Shown in pieces: positions 17,450 through 26,709 of a stretch of 64,000 bases of DNA. The translations under genes and the position numbers were made by a program. Source of the stretch: Dokdonella_A sp963758365 (GTDB lineage: Bacteria > Pseudomonadota > Gammaproteobacteria > Xanthomonadales > Rhodanobacteraceae); assembly GCA_963758365.1 (NCBI GenBank), contig CAVWVB010000001.1:1674001-1738000 (forward strand). The letters run 5' to 3'. The notes beneath the pieces are model-generated. The model did no database searches. It saw only the letters and a list, made by a program, of their open reading frames with translations, and had not been told where the DNA came from. The number at the start of each line of letters is the position of its first letter. The first letter of the stretch is position 1.

Positions 17450-18262
17450 CTACTGCGCCGGGCTTGCCTCGCTGATGCTGACGCTGACCTCGAGAGTCTC
17501 GCTGACCCCGCCGTGGTGGATGCCGCGCACCGGCGCCGCATCGCGGTAGTCGCGCCCGCAGGCGATGCGCACGTAATGCTCGTCAGGACAGATCCGGTTC
17601 GCAGCATCGAAGCCGACCCAGCCGACATCGCGCAAGAACACTTCGGCCCAGGCGTGGCTGGCCGCGTCGTCGCCCTCGACGCCCGCACACAGGTAACCGC
17701 TCACGTAGCGTGCCGGAAAACCGAGCGAGCGCGCCGCGGCGCAAAGCAGATGCGCATGGTCCTGACAGACGCCCGCGCCGTTGGCGAGCGCCTGGCTCGC
17801 GGTGGTCTGTGCATCGGTCTGCTCCGCGACATAATCGAGGCGGTCGCGAATGAAGTTGCAGAGCGCATGCATGCGCGGGATGTCGCCGTCCGCGCGCGGC
17901 GCATGCGCGGCAAGCTCGTGGATGGTCGCGTCGACGTGCGTAAGCGGGGTCTCGTAGAGGAAGAACTCCGGCGGCAACGGTTCCACCGTGTCCGCCGTCA
18001 CGCCGTGAAGGTTCTCGGTGTCGACATGGCCGCGCACGTCGATGCGCACACCATCCACCGGACCGTCCGCGGTGTGGGTCGCCACCGGATTGGCGAAACC
18101 ATCGGTGGTGGAACGCAGCAGACGCTTGCCGTCGATCAGCACGCGCCAGTCGCGCACCTGCTGACCCGCGCACTGGGCCGGCCACAGGCGCAACGCCTGG
18201 GTCACGCGCAGCGCGGGTTCCGCGTAGCGGTACTGGGTCGTGTGGTGAACAGCAAGACGCAT
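17450..18262 (-). CDS. Transglutaminase-like cysteine protease/ligase family protein
   Basis: A 270-residue cytoplasmic protein with an N-terminal bacterial-transglutaminase beta domain (about 1-95) followed by a transglutaminase core. The catalytic triad is visible: Cys166 in G-V-C-Q-D-H-A-H, His203 in S-H-A-W-A-E-V and Asp219 in G-F-D-A-A-N. Its ATG overlaps the stop of the alpha-E gene by one base. In ATP-grasp/alpha-E/Anbu clusters this partner is predicted to process amide bonds. Confidence 0.92.
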   Translation of the reverse strand: MRLAVHHTTQYRYAEPALRVTQALRLWPAQCAGQQVRDWRVLIDGKRLLRSTTDGFANPVATHTADGPVDGVRIDVRGHVDTENLHGVTADTVEPLPPEFFLYETPLTHVDATIHELAAHAPRADGDIPRMHALCNFIRDRLDYVAEQTDAQTTASQALANGAGVCQDHAHLLCAAARSLGFPARYVSGYLCAGVEGDDAASHAWAEVFLRDVGWVGFDAANRICPDEHYVRIACGRDYRDAAPVRGIHHGGVSETLEVSVSISEASPAQ

Positions 18263-19203
18263 CAGAACAGGTATCCCTTTGCGATTTCGACGCCGAGTTC
18301 GTCGCAGCGCTCGACGATCTCGCTCAGATACTCATGCAGACCGCGCCGGAAAATCTGCCCGATCTGGCCGAAGCGCAGATCCGCATGCTGCGAATGGGCC
18401 AGTCGCTTGGTCTCTGCGGTGAGTTTCGGCTCGTGACTCTTGATCGCGTCCAGATTCAGCGTGATCTGGTCGAAGCAGAACACCAGCGAGCGCGGAAACT
18501 CGGGTCTGAGGATCAGCAGCTCGGCGACGCGCACCGGCTCGACACGTCCCTTGAACAGGACCCGATACGCGCGCCGCGCCCCGACCACGCGCAGGATGGC
18601 CAGCCATTGATAGTAGTCGACCAGGCCGCCGACGTCCTCGGGAGTCGGCAGGCGCACGTGATATTTGACGTCGAGCAGACGCGCCGTATTGTCCGCGCGC
18701 TCGAGGAACTGGCCGATGCGCGTGAAGTGGAACCCGTCCCGGCGCAACATCGTGTTCGCGTAGACGCCGTGGACCAGGCTCGTGCGCGCCTTGACCCAGT
18801 CGAGAAACGTGTTCAGCGCGTCTTCGCTCATCGCGGTCTCATCGAAACCGCGCAGTTCCTGCCAGCTGCTGTTGACCGCTTCCCACAGTTCGCTGGTCAG
18901 CGCCGTGCGCACCGCACGCGCATTGCGGCGCGCGGTCTCCAGGCAGCTCACGATCGAGGACGGATTCTTGCGATCGAACGCGAGATAGGCGACGACGCTT
19001 TGTGCGTTTGCCTCGGCATGCTCCTCGGCGAACGCTTCCTCGCAGCCGGCCGCGACAATCGCCGACTCCCACTCGCTGCCGCGGTCGGCGTCCACGCGTA
19101 CCGCACTCATGTGCGCCGCCACCTGCAGCAGGCGCGCCAGATAGTCCGCGCGTTCCATGTAGCGCGCGAGCCAGAACAGGCTGTCGGCCGTGCGTGCGAG
19201 CAT
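18262..19203 (-). CDS. Alpha-E domain protein (DUF403)
   Basis: A 313-residue all-helical protein of the alpha-E family. The opening M-L-A-R-T-A-D-S-L-F-W-L-A-R-Y-M-E-R-A-D is the family signature, and R-D-G-F-H-F-T-R-I-G-Q-F-L-E-R-A-D-N-T-A-R-L-L-D marks the second conserved helix pair. Its start shares one base with the stop of the ATP-grasp gene, so the two are translationally coupled. It always accompanies circularly permuted ATP-grasp proteins, but its own activity is not established. Confidence 0.93.
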   Translation of the reverse strand: MLARTADSLFWLARYMERADYLARLLQVAAHMSAVRVDADRGSEWESAIVAAGCEEAFAEEHAEANAQSVVAYLAFDRKNPSSIVSCLETARRNARAVRTALTSELWEAVNSSWQELRGFDETAMSEDALNTFLDWVKARTSLVHGVYANTMLRRDGFHFTRIGQFLERADNTARLLDVKYHVRLPTPEDVGGLVDYYQWLAILRVVGARRAYRVLFKGRVEPVRVAELLILRPEFPRSLVFCFDQITLNLDAIKSHEPKLTAETKRLAHSQHADLRFGQIGQIFRRGLHEYLSEIVERCDELGVEIAKGYLF

Positions 19204-20624
19204 CAGCGTTCCAGCACCCAGGTGTCCTTGGTGCCGCCGCCCTGCGAAGAGTTGACGACCAGCGAACCGTCACGCAGCGCGACCCGGGTCAGGCCGCCGG
19301 GCACGATGCGGATTTCCTCTCCACTGAGCACGAACGGGCGCAGGTCCACATGCCGCGGCGCGACGCCGGACTCGACGAAGGTCGGTACCGTCGACAGCGA
19401 GAGCGTCGGCTGCGACACGTACTCGTGCGGGCGCGCCTTGAGTTGCGCGGAGAAGGTTTCGATTTCGGCCCGGCTCGCATGCGGACCGACCAGCATGCCG
19501 TAGCCGCCCGAACCGTGGACCGCCTTGACCACGAGTTCGTCGAGATGCGCGAGCGTGTAGGCGAGGTCGTCCGGTTTGCTGCAGTCGTGGGTCGGCACGT
19601 TCTGCAGCAGCGGCTCCTCGCCGAGGTAGAAGCGCACCATCTCGGGCACGTGGATGTAGACCGCCTTGTCGTCGGCGATGCCGCCGCCGATCGCATTGGC
19701 CAGATTGAGATTGCCCGCGCGCAGCGCGAAGTACAGGCCCGGTACGCCGAGCGTCGATTCGGGCCGGAACACGAGTGGATCGATGTAGTCGTCGTCGATG
19801 CGCCGGTAGATCACGTCGACGCGCTCGAGTCCGCGCGTCGTGCGCATGTAGCAGATGTCGTTCTTGACCAGCAGGTCCGCTCCCTCGACGAGATCGACGC
19901 CCATCTCGTCGGCGAGGAATGCATGCTCGTAATAGGCGCTGTTGTAAATGCCCGGTGTCAGCACGACCACGGTCGGCTCGCCCGGACAGTTCGGCGGCGG
20001 CACCGAGCGCAGCGTCTCCAGCAGTTCCTCGGCGTAGTGGCCGACCGGCGCGACGCCGACCTGGCGAAACAGATCGGGGAACAGGCGCATCATCACTTCA
20101 CGGTTCTCGACCATGTACGAGACACCGGACGGCGTGCGGCAGTTGTCCTCGAGCACGTAGTACGCATCGGGACCGGTGCGCACCATGTCGATGCCGGCGA
20201 TGTGGCTGTACACGCCGTGCGGCAGATCCAGACCGGCCATCTCCGGCCGGAATTGCGCGTTGCTCAGGATCAGGCGTTCCGGAATTTTACCCGCGCGGAC
20301 GATCTCGCGGTCATGGTAGACATCGTGGATGAACGCATTGAGAGCGCGCACGCGCTGCTCGAGCCCCTTGCGCAGGTTCTGCCATTCGGCCTGTGCCATC
20401 ACGCGCGGAATCAGGTCAAATGGAATCAGCCGTTCCGGGTCGCCACCTTCGGTGTAGACCGCGAACGTAATGCCGATGCGGCGAAACAGCACTTCGGCCT
20501 CGCGACGCTTGAGTCCGAGCTGGTCCTGCGGCGTCGATTTCAGCCAGGCATCGACGAGTGCATACGGCGGCCGGATCTGATCCGGCCAGCCCATCTCGTC
20601 GAAACACGGAACCGCGGTTGCCAT
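19203..20624 (-). CDS. Circularly permuted type 2 ATP-grasp protein
   Basis: A 473-residue predicted ATP-dependent amide or peptide ligase of the circularly permuted ATP-grasp group (DUF404/DUF407). Visible family marks are F-D-E-M near residue 8, R-A-L-N-A-F-I-H-D-V-Y-H-D-R-E-I, Y-Y-V-L-E-D-N-C-R-T-P-S-G-V-S-Y-M and the late V-K-A-V-H-G-S-G-G-Y-G-M-L-V-G-P loop. It is the first gene of the ATP-grasp/alpha-E/transglutaminase/Anbu operon, whose genes overlap or lie close together. Substrate not known; the cluster is widely conserved but poorly studied. Confidence 0.93.
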   Translation of the reverse strand: MATAVPCFDEMGWPDQIRPPYALVDAWLKSTPQDQLGLKRREAEVLFRRIGITFAVYTEGGDPERLIPFDLIPRVMAQAEWQNLRKGLEQRVRALNAFIHDVYHDREIVRAGKIPERLILSNAQFRPEMAGLDLPHGVYSHIAGIDMVRTGPDAYYVLEDNCRTPSGVSYMVENREVMMRLFPDLFRQVGVAPVGHYAEELLETLRSVPPPNCPGEPTVVVLTPGIYNSAYYEHAFLADEMGVDLVEGADLLVKNDICYMRTTRGLERVDVIYRRIDDDYIDPLVFRPESTLGVPGLYFALRAGNLNLANAIGGGIADDKAVYIHVPEMVRFYLGEEPLLQNVPTHDCSKPDDLAYTLAHLDELVVKAVHGSGGYGMLVGPHASRAEIETFSAQLKARPHEYVSQPTLSLSTVPTFVESGVAPRHVDLRPFVLSGEEIRIVPGGLTRVALRDGSLVVNSSQGGGTKDTWVLER

Positions 20625-21083
20625 CGAATATCCAGCCCCATCGGTCGTTCAGGTTGGACGTTATCGATTCGAGCGTCAAGTCCGCACATGAACGGATACC
20701 GGCAGTAAGACCTGACCGAAGGACGCCCGCAGCGACCGCGCGTGGCGGTCATGGCGATTGTTCTTCGCCCGGGAAAACCCGCATCGACACGCTGCCGGCG
20801 TCGTGCATTGCGCATTCGCAAGATGGTTGCGGCCACGCGGCCGGAGCGCCGGCCGCGCGCGTCCGCCGGTACCGCCGTGCTGCGTGGATCGGATGACGCC
20901 AGCGCGGCGCGACAGCATCCATTCCTTGCGCGCGCAGGCATTGCCCGCTGCACGGCGATCCGCGGTCTTGAGACTAACCTCGCTGCGCCGGGCGGCGCCT
21001 GCATGCAGCGCAAATGCACTTCGTCGAGATTGCCTCTGGATCGCGGCATACTGGTCCCCGGCGTTGCCGACGACAACCCAGCG
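20625..21083. other. 459-bp divergent intergenic region
   Basis: This gap separates the divergent ATP-grasp operon and VOC-cupin gene and should hold both promoters. A plus-strand frame is open from 20742 into the cupin gene, but its extra 114 codons are arginine-rich and lack the composition of the gene proper. I see no RNA gene, clear terminator or repeat. Confidence 0.5.
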
Positions 21084-22217
21084 ATGACGGAAATCCACCC
21101 CACGCAGATGCAAGACCACCCCGGCTCCGCGCAGGTCGTGGTTGCGTGCGGCGACTTGCAGGCCGCGATCGCCTACTGCGTCGACGAGCTCGGATTTCGC
21201 ATCGACATGATCATGCCGGCCGATGCACCGCGGGTCGCCGTCGTATCGGGGCGCGGCACCACGTTGCGCCTGGTCGCGGATGCGCAGGCGTCCGGCACCC
21301 ACGCGCCAGTCAGGTTGCGAATCCCGACATGCGCCGCGCCAGCGCCGGCCGGTCACGACGAGAGCGCCACGGGTTTGCGCGTCGAGTCGGTCGAGGAAAC
21401 CGCGGTCCTGCGAGGTGCACGGCAAGAGCGGGGTTTTTCGATCTGTCGCGCGGACGCGGATGATGCCTGGGCCGTCGGCCGCGCCGGCATGCACTATCGC
21501 GACCTCGTCCCGGGTCGTTTCGGCGGACGCCTGATCGCGTCGCAGATCCGCATTCCGGCCGGCGGCGTCGTGCCCGACCACGTCCATTACCACAAGGTCG
21601 GCTTCCAGATGATCTTCTGCCGAAGCGGCTGGGTACGCGTCGTCTACGAGGATCAGGGTCCGCCTTTCGTGATGCGGCCCGGCGATTGCGTGCTGCAGCC
21701 GCCAACGATCCGCCATCGCGTGCTCGAGGCGTCGCCCGGCCTCGAAGTGATCGAGATCGGCTGCCCGGCCGAACACGAGACCTGGCATGACCACGACCTG
21801 CGCCTGCCGACCGCGCAGCAGCGGCCACGCCGCCTGTTCGGCGGCCAGCGTTTCGTGCACGAGGTTGCCGCTGGCGCGACCTGGCATGTCGCCGCGGACC
21901 CGCGCGTGGATTTCCGCGATACCGGGATCGCTGCGGCAACGCGCGATCTCGCGCGCGTCCGTGTCGCGCGGATGCAAGGCAGCCGCTCCGACAGCGCGGG
22001 CAGCGACGCCCCGAACCTGCTGTCCGGCATGGACCCGGACCGCACCTTGTTCCTCATGCTGTTGAGCGGTCGGGCACGGCTGCGCGGCCCGACAGCGGAC
22101 ACGCACCTGCTCGAATCCGGCGATGCCTGCGTGATCCCGCGAGGCGCGGATCGCGTGCTCGATGCACTGGTGCGCAGCGAAGTGCTCGCCGTCTCGCTGC
22201 AGGAACCGTCGGCCTGA
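21084..22217 (+). CDS. VOC (glyoxalase-like) and cupin fusion protein
   Basis: A 377-residue cytoplasmic protein. Residues about 12-95 look like a single vicinal-oxygen-chelate half domain (V-V-V-A-C-G-D-L-Q-A-A-I-A-Y-C-V-D-E-L-G-F-R-I). The middle (about 135-230) is a cupin with the metal-type motif P-D-H-V-H-Y-H-K-V-G-F-Q and later H-R-V-L-E-A, and a second degenerate cupin-like segment closes the protein (S-G-R-A-R-L-R-G, G-D-A-C-V-I-P-R-G). Start 21084 was chosen by composition. A metal-dependent dioxygenase or isomerase is plausible; no substrate can be named. Confidence 0.7.
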   Translation: MTEIHPTQMQDHPGSAQVVVACGDLQAAIAYCVDELGFRIDMIMPADAPRVAVVSGRGTTLRLVADAQASGTHAPVRLRIPTCAAPAPAGHDESATGLRVESVEETAVLRGARQERGFSICRADADDAWAVGRAGMHYRDLVPGRFGGRLIASQIRIPAGGVVPDHVHYHKVGFQMIFCRSGWVRVVYEDQGPPFVMRPGDCVLQPPTIRHRVLEASPGLEVIEIGCPAEHETWHDHDLRLPTAQQRPRRLFGGQRFVHEVAAGATWHVAADPRVDFRDTGIAAATRDLARVRVARMQGSRSDSAGSDAPNLLSGMDPDRTLFLMLLSGRARLRGPTADTHLLESGDACVIPRGADRVLDALVRSEVLAVSLQEPSA

Positions 22218-22294
22218 GCCACTTGCGCGCTCACCGCTGTTGCCGGACCTCGGCGTGGCGTGGCAAGCCGCAGACCGATGCCGTCATTCGTCGA

Positions 22295-23173
22295 TCACTC
22301 GCTGCGCACCTGCGCATGGCTTATCAGCGCGAATATCACGCTGCCGCCGACGATGTTGCCGAGCAGGGTGGGCGCCGCGAAGGTCACCGCGTAATCGACG
22401 AACGGGAGGTGCCCGTCGAAGACCAGGAAAAGCACTTCGGCGGAGCCGACGATGATGTGGGTGAAGCCACCGACTCCGATCAGATACGTCATCAACGCGA
22501 TGATCGCGACTTTCGCGGTGTCGGCCGCGGGGACCAGCCAGACCATCGTCGCGATCAGCCAGCCCGCGACGATGCCCTTGGTGAACATCTGCCACGCGGA
22601 GTTGCGCATCACGTTTTCACCCAGCTCCAGCATGGTCGCGTGAAGGGAACTGTCGAAGAGCTGCATGTGACCGACGCCGTATGCGAACACGGCCACGCCG
22701 AGAAGGTTGCCGACCAGAACGATGCCCCACAGCCGCAGCAGGCGCAGCATTGCCTGCCAGCCGGGCCGCATCATCATCGGCAGGACCGCGGTCATCGTGT
22801 TCTCGGTGAACAACTGCTGGCGCGCGAGGATCACGATGATGAAACCCACCGTGTATCCGAGATTCTCGACCAGGAAACGCGATGGCGCGTCGGACAGATG
22901 CGCGTGCAGCAGCGCGCGTGCGAGCATCGAGAAACCCATCGACAGGCCTGCCGCGAGCGCGGACCAGCCCAGCGCCGCGGCACTGCGCCGCAACTCGGTC
23001 TCGCCCTGCTTGCGGATCGTCGCGTGCAGGACCTGTACGCGCGGAGGCAGCTTGTCCGCGACGTCGCTCTTCTCGTCGGCGGACAACCGCGCGCCCGAAT
23101 CGGCCTTGTCAGACGCCTTGCGCGGGCTGCTTCGCACCGCTCCGCGCGCGCGACGCGAATTCGTGCCCATCAT
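22295..23173 (-). CDS. Formate/nitrite transporter family membrane protein (YfdC-like)
   Basis: A 292-residue FNT-family channel with six hydrophobic segments after a hydrophilic, basic N-terminal tail of about 55 residues. FNT pattern residues are visible in L-G-E-N-V-M-R-N-S-A-W-Q-M-F-T-K-G-I-V-A-G-W-L and in G-G-F-T-H-I-I-V-G-S-A-E-V. The tail and sequence resemble the YfdC subgroup more than FocA or NirC. GGGGAG precedes two adjacent ATGs at 23173 and 23170. Transported anion unknown. Confidence 0.88.
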   Translation of the reverse strand: MMGTNSRRARGAVRSSPRKASDKADSGARLSADEKSDVADKLPPRVQVLHATIRKQGETELRRSAAALGWSALAAGLSMGFSMLARALLHAHLSDAPSRFLVENLGYTVGFIIVILARQQLFTENTMTAVLPMMMRPGWQAMLRLLRLWGIVLVGNLLGVAVFAYGVGHMQLFDSSLHATMLELGENVMRNSAWQMFTKGIVAGWLIATMVWLVPAADTAKVAIIALMTYLIGVGGFTHIIVGSAEVLFLVFDGHLPFVDYAVTFAAPTLLGNIVGGSVIFALISHAQVRSE

Positions 23174-23248
23174 CGCTCTCCCCATCCGGCGCCGGGAACG
23201 AGTTATCCATCGCGGTTGCCGGGGCGTCAAGCAAGCCCGCGAACCGGT

Positions 23249-24202
23249 TCAGAATATCGACAGGCCGGTCAGGGTGGTGAAGCGCTCCAGCGCCGCCGCT
23301 CCGGCCAGCGAGTTGCCCTTCTCGTCGAGCCCGGGCGACCAGACCGCAAGCGCCAGCACATTGGGCACGACCGCGACGATGCCGCCACCCACGCCGCTCT
23401 TGGCCGGAAGTCCGACCCGGAACGCGAACTCGCCCGATGCATCGTAGGTGCCGCAGGTCAGCATGAGCGCGTTGATGCGCCGCGCGCGCTCGTCGCTGAT
23501 CACGACCTGGTCAAGACGCGGGCAACGACCGCGATTGGCCAGGAACAGGAAGCTGCGTGCCAGATCGATGCAGCTCATGCGCAGCGCGCACTGTCGATAG
23601 TAGAAGTCGAGCACCTCGTCGACCGGGTTGACCAGATTGTCGAAACTGCGAATGAAATTCGCGAGCGCGGCATTGCGAAATCCGGCCCCACGCTCGGAAC
23701 GCGCGACCTCGACATCGACCTCGATAGCCGTATTGTCGGCCCGTTCGCGGATGAATCCGAGCAAGCGTTCGTGTGCGTCGGCATGTTCGCTGAGCAGCAC
23801 GTCGGCAGTCACGTGAGCGCCCGCGTTGATCAGCGGATTGCGCGGGATGCCGCGCTCGCGTTCGAGCTGAACCAGCGAATTGAACGCATTGCCTGAAGGC
23901 TCGCGTCCCACCCGTCGCCACAATCGTCCACCGAGCGCCTCGAGCGCGAGGGTCAACGTGAAAACCTTGGAGATGCTCTGGATCGAAAACGCTTCGCCCG
24001 CATCGCCGATCTGGAACAGGCGCCCATCGAGAGTAGCGACCGCGATGGCGAAGCGGTCCGCGGGGACTTCGGCGAGGCGCGGGATGTAGTCGGCGATCCT
24101 GCCCTGCCCGATTAACGGAGCGACCTCGGCGGTGATGCGCTCGAGGATCGCAGCGAAGTCCTGGGCACCCTGTGGCGACGCCGGGCTCTCGTGTGGATTC
24201 AT
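23249..24202 (-). CDS. glsA: Glutaminase A
   Basis: A 317-residue serine-type glutaminase that converts glutamine to glutamate and ammonia. The beta-lactamase-like catalytic S-x-x-K is Ser76-Lys79 in A-F-S-I-Q-S-I-S-K-V, and family motifs E-P-S-G-N-A-F-N-S, N-P-L-I-N-A-G-A, and K-S-G-V-G-G-G-I are all in place. Length equals that of typical GlsA (about 305-320). Start 24202 gives the family N terminus; the frame reaches 24295. Confidence 0.95.
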   Translation of the reverse strand: MNPHESPASPQGAQDFAAILERITAEVAPLIGQGRIADYIPRLAEVPADRFAIAVATLDGRLFQIGDAGEAFSIQSISKVFTLTLALEALGGRLWRRVGREPSGNAFNSLVQLERERGIPRNPLINAGAHVTADVLLSEHADAHERLLGFIRERADNTAIEVDVEVARSERGAGFRNAALANFIRSFDNLVNPVDEVLDFYYRQCALRMSCIDLARSFLFLANRGRCPRLDQVVISDERARRINALMLTCGTYDASGEFAFRVGLPAKSGVGGGIVAVVPNVLALAVWSPGLDEKGNSLAGAAALERFTTLTGLSIF

Positions 24203-24474
24203 CCGGTCATGCTCGCACACCGCGCGCCTGCAGGCGATCCCGTTGCACGAGCGTGCGCGCCTTGCCGGGGCGCGGGTACCGATCCGGCAGGCCACTCACG
24301 GCAGACCTGCGGTCGCGCGCGACCTGCATTCGAGCGAAGCAAGTTCATGCCTGCCGGCAGCGCAAGCCGTTGCGGCCGGGCCTGCTCCTGCGGTCGTCCT
24401 GGTTGATTTGCGATGGAAAGTCTCCATAGTGTGCGCGGCCGCATCTCTCCGGGCCGCCGATCCGCCGAGGCACG

Positions 24475-25743
24475 ATGCTCAATCGCTCACCGATCCATCT
24501 CGCGGACCTGCGCGCGTACAACCGGCTTGCGATCGACGCCACGCTCGGCCTGACCGATCTGGTCGAGAACATGCATCACAACGTGCTGCGCCTGCCCGGG
24601 CCGTTCGCCGAGGCAAGCGAGGCACCGGCGCGCGGCATCACCGGCTTCGTCTACCGCAGCGTGCGCGGCATCACGAAAGCCGTCGGGCACGGCGTCGATG
24701 GCGTCCTCGGCATGGTCGCGCCGCGTCAGGCACGGCACGTGGCTTCGCCATCGCGCGAAGCGCTGATCGCGGCATTGAACGGACTGGTCGGCGACCATCT
24801 TCAGGCGACGTCCAATCCGCTGCGCATCACGATGCGGATGCGCAACGCAGGGCGGACACTGGAACTGGATCCGGATGCGCTCGCGCGCGCGATTCCGCAG
24901 GCGGGCGGGCACGTCGTCGTGCTCGCGCACGGACTGTGCATGAACGATCTGCAATGGCGGCGCAACGGCCACGATCATGGCGCCGCGCTCGCTGCAGATG
25001 CCGACTTCACGCCGGTCTACCTGCATTACAACAGCGGCCTGCACGTCTCGACGAACGGTCGCGAATTTGCCGCACAGCTCGAGGCGCTGCTGCGTGCATG
25101 GCCGGTCCCGGTGCGGCAGCTCTCGCTGATCGGCTACAGCATGGGCGGGCTGCTCGCGCGCAGCGCGTGCGAGCACGCGCGCAACAGCGGCCATGCATGG
25201 CTGGCATCGCTGCGCGACATCGTGTTCATCGGCACGCCGCATGGCGGTTCGCCACTGGAACGTGGCGGCAGGCGCATCGACGCCTTGCTCGGCGCGAGTC
25301 CGTATACCGCCGCGCTGTCGCGCCTGGGCAGGATTCGCAGCGCCGGCATCACCGATCTGCGCGATGCGAACCTGCTCGACCGCGACTGGAACCGCGGTGA
25401 ACGTCCGCCCGCGGCATCGCCACGGCGCGGGGTTTCGTTGCCGCGCGGAGTGCGCTGTTTCGCGATCGCGGGCTCGATCGCCAGACAAGCAGGCTCGTTG
25501 CCGGAGAAACTGGTCGGCGACGGCCTCGTGCCCCTGGATAGCGCACTCGGTCTGCACGCAGACTCCGGGCGCAGCCTGCGCCTGCCCGCAACGCATCGAT
25601 GGGTCGGTCATGGACTGCATCACCTCGATCTTCTCGACAGTCCGCGCGTCTATGCGCAGATTCGTTCGTGGCTCACGGCCAGTGCTGCCGCGGACAGTCC
25701 GGTCCGTCGATCGAGCGCGGACTGCGCGGCCGGGGCGCGCTGA
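24475..25743 (+). CDS. Alpha/beta-hydrolase, PGAP1/lipase-like
   Basis: A 422-residue serine hydrolase. The nucleophile elbow is G-Y-S-M-G-G with Ser222, the oxyanion region is V-V-V-L-A-H-G-L-C-M-N-D near 150, and a histidine suitable for the triad lies in H-R-W-V-G-H-G-L-H-H near the end. An N-terminal helical region (about 20-110) precedes the hydrolase fold. No signal peptide, so probably cytoplasmic. Resembles triacylglycerol lipase/esterase-type proteins; substrate unknown. Confidence 0.8.
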   Translation: MLNRSPIHLADLRAYNRLAIDATLGLTDLVENMHHNVLRLPGPFAEASEAPARGITGFVYRSVRGITKAVGHGVDGVLGMVAPRQARHVASPSREALIAALNGLVGDHLQATSNPLRITMRMRNAGRTLELDPDALARAIPQAGGHVVVLAHGLCMNDLQWRRNGHDHGAALAADADFTPVYLHYNSGLHVSTNGREFAAQLEALLRAWPVPVRQLSLIGYSMGGLLARSACEHARNSGHAWLASLRDIVFIGTPHGGSPLERGGRRIDALLGASPYTAALSRLGRIRSAGITDLRDANLLDRDWNRGERPPAASPRRGVSLPRGVRCFAIAGSIARQAGSLPEKLVGDGLVPLDSALGLHADSGRSLRLPATHRWVGHGLHHLDLLDSPRVYAQIRSWLTASAAADSPVRRSSADCAAGAR

Positions 25744-25925
25744 CCAGCGCATCGGCCTCGCACCGGCCCGCAGCCCGCGGGGACCCGACCACCGAATATC
25801 GGCACTGTGCCGCGGTGATGTCGCGGTTCGCGTAGCAGCGCCGATGCCTCACCAGCGTTGGAGTCACTGCGCGTTCACGCAGGCCGTGCAAGCGTGTGAA
25901 TCACACTCATGGAGACAGACCGATC

Positions 25926-26618
25926 ATGAAGTCGACAAGATCGTTCCTGTACCTGCTGCTGGCAGGTCTGTTCGTGTTCGGCGCCGGTCGTAGCGAAGCG
26001 GCAGACGTCTACGTCGCGGCGACGGTCAACTTGCGCGCGGGGCCCGCGATCGGCTATCCGCGGATCCTGACCCTGCCCGCCGGTGTTCCTGTTGCGATCT
26101 ATGGATGCATCGACGGCTGGACGTGGTGCGACATACAGGCCGGCAACGACCGCGGCTGGGTCAGTGGCCGATACCTGCAATACGACTACCACGACCGGCG
26201 TGTCCTCCTGCCCGCCTACGGCGCACGCATCGGAATCCCGATCGTCTCCTTCGTGATCGGCAACTACTGGGATCAGCATTACCGCGGTCGCTCCTGGTAT
26301 CACGACCGCGATCGCTGGAGTCACCGCTCGTTCTCGCACCAGCGGTCAGGCTGGCATGGCCATGCCACTTCGCACCCGGGTTATCGCCAGCGCGGTTATC
26401 GCCAACGCGCGCCGGTTTCGCGCGCTGCGCCGCAATATCGCGGATCGCACGCGCGACCCGCGCAGACCGTGCCATCGCGGCGTGCGCACGGCAAGGTCGC
26501 GCCGCGTGCGCAGCCCCCGTCGCATGGCCGCCGCGATACGAGGAACAACGGACACGACGGGAAACGCGACCGCGACCACAAACGCGACCGCGGCGAACGC
26601 GACCACGATCATCGCTAG
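25926..26618 (+). CDS. Secreted SH3-domain protein with basic His/Arg-rich tail
   Basis: A 230-residue exported protein: signal peptide 1-25, then one bacterial SH3 domain (V-N-L-R-A-G-P-A-I-G-Y-P ... G-W-V-S-G-R-Y-L-Q, about 30-85), a short hydrophobic link and a long tail rich in H, R, D and G ending in repeated H/R/D blocks. The SH3 part probably binds peptidoglycan; the tail might bind metal or nucleic acid. The ATG at 25926 sits directly before the signal peptide; an ATG ten codons earlier is the alternative. Confidence 0.78.
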   Translation: MKSTRSFLYLLLAGLFVFGAGRSEAADVYVAATVNLRAGPAIGYPRILTLPAGVPVAIYGCIDGWTWCDIQAGNDRGWVSGRYLQYDYHDRRVLLPAYGARIGIPIVSFVIGNYWDQHYRGRSWYHDRDRWSHRSFSHQRSGWHGHATSHPGYRQRGYRQRAPVSRAAPQYRGSHARPAQTVPSRRAHGKVAPRAQPPSHGRRDTRNNGHDGKRDRDHKRDRGERDHDHR

Positions 26619-26709
26619 AAGCCCTTCCGCGGGATTCGCGCGTCGGGCCTGTCGCCCCCGCGGCCGACGTCAAGCCCATGTCGCGGGTTCGGTGCGCGTT
26701 GTGCGGGCG

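Noticed and set aside
19002..20708. Plus-strand frame of 568 codons
   Set aside because: Antisense to the alpha-E and ATP-grasp genes, which have clear family motifs.
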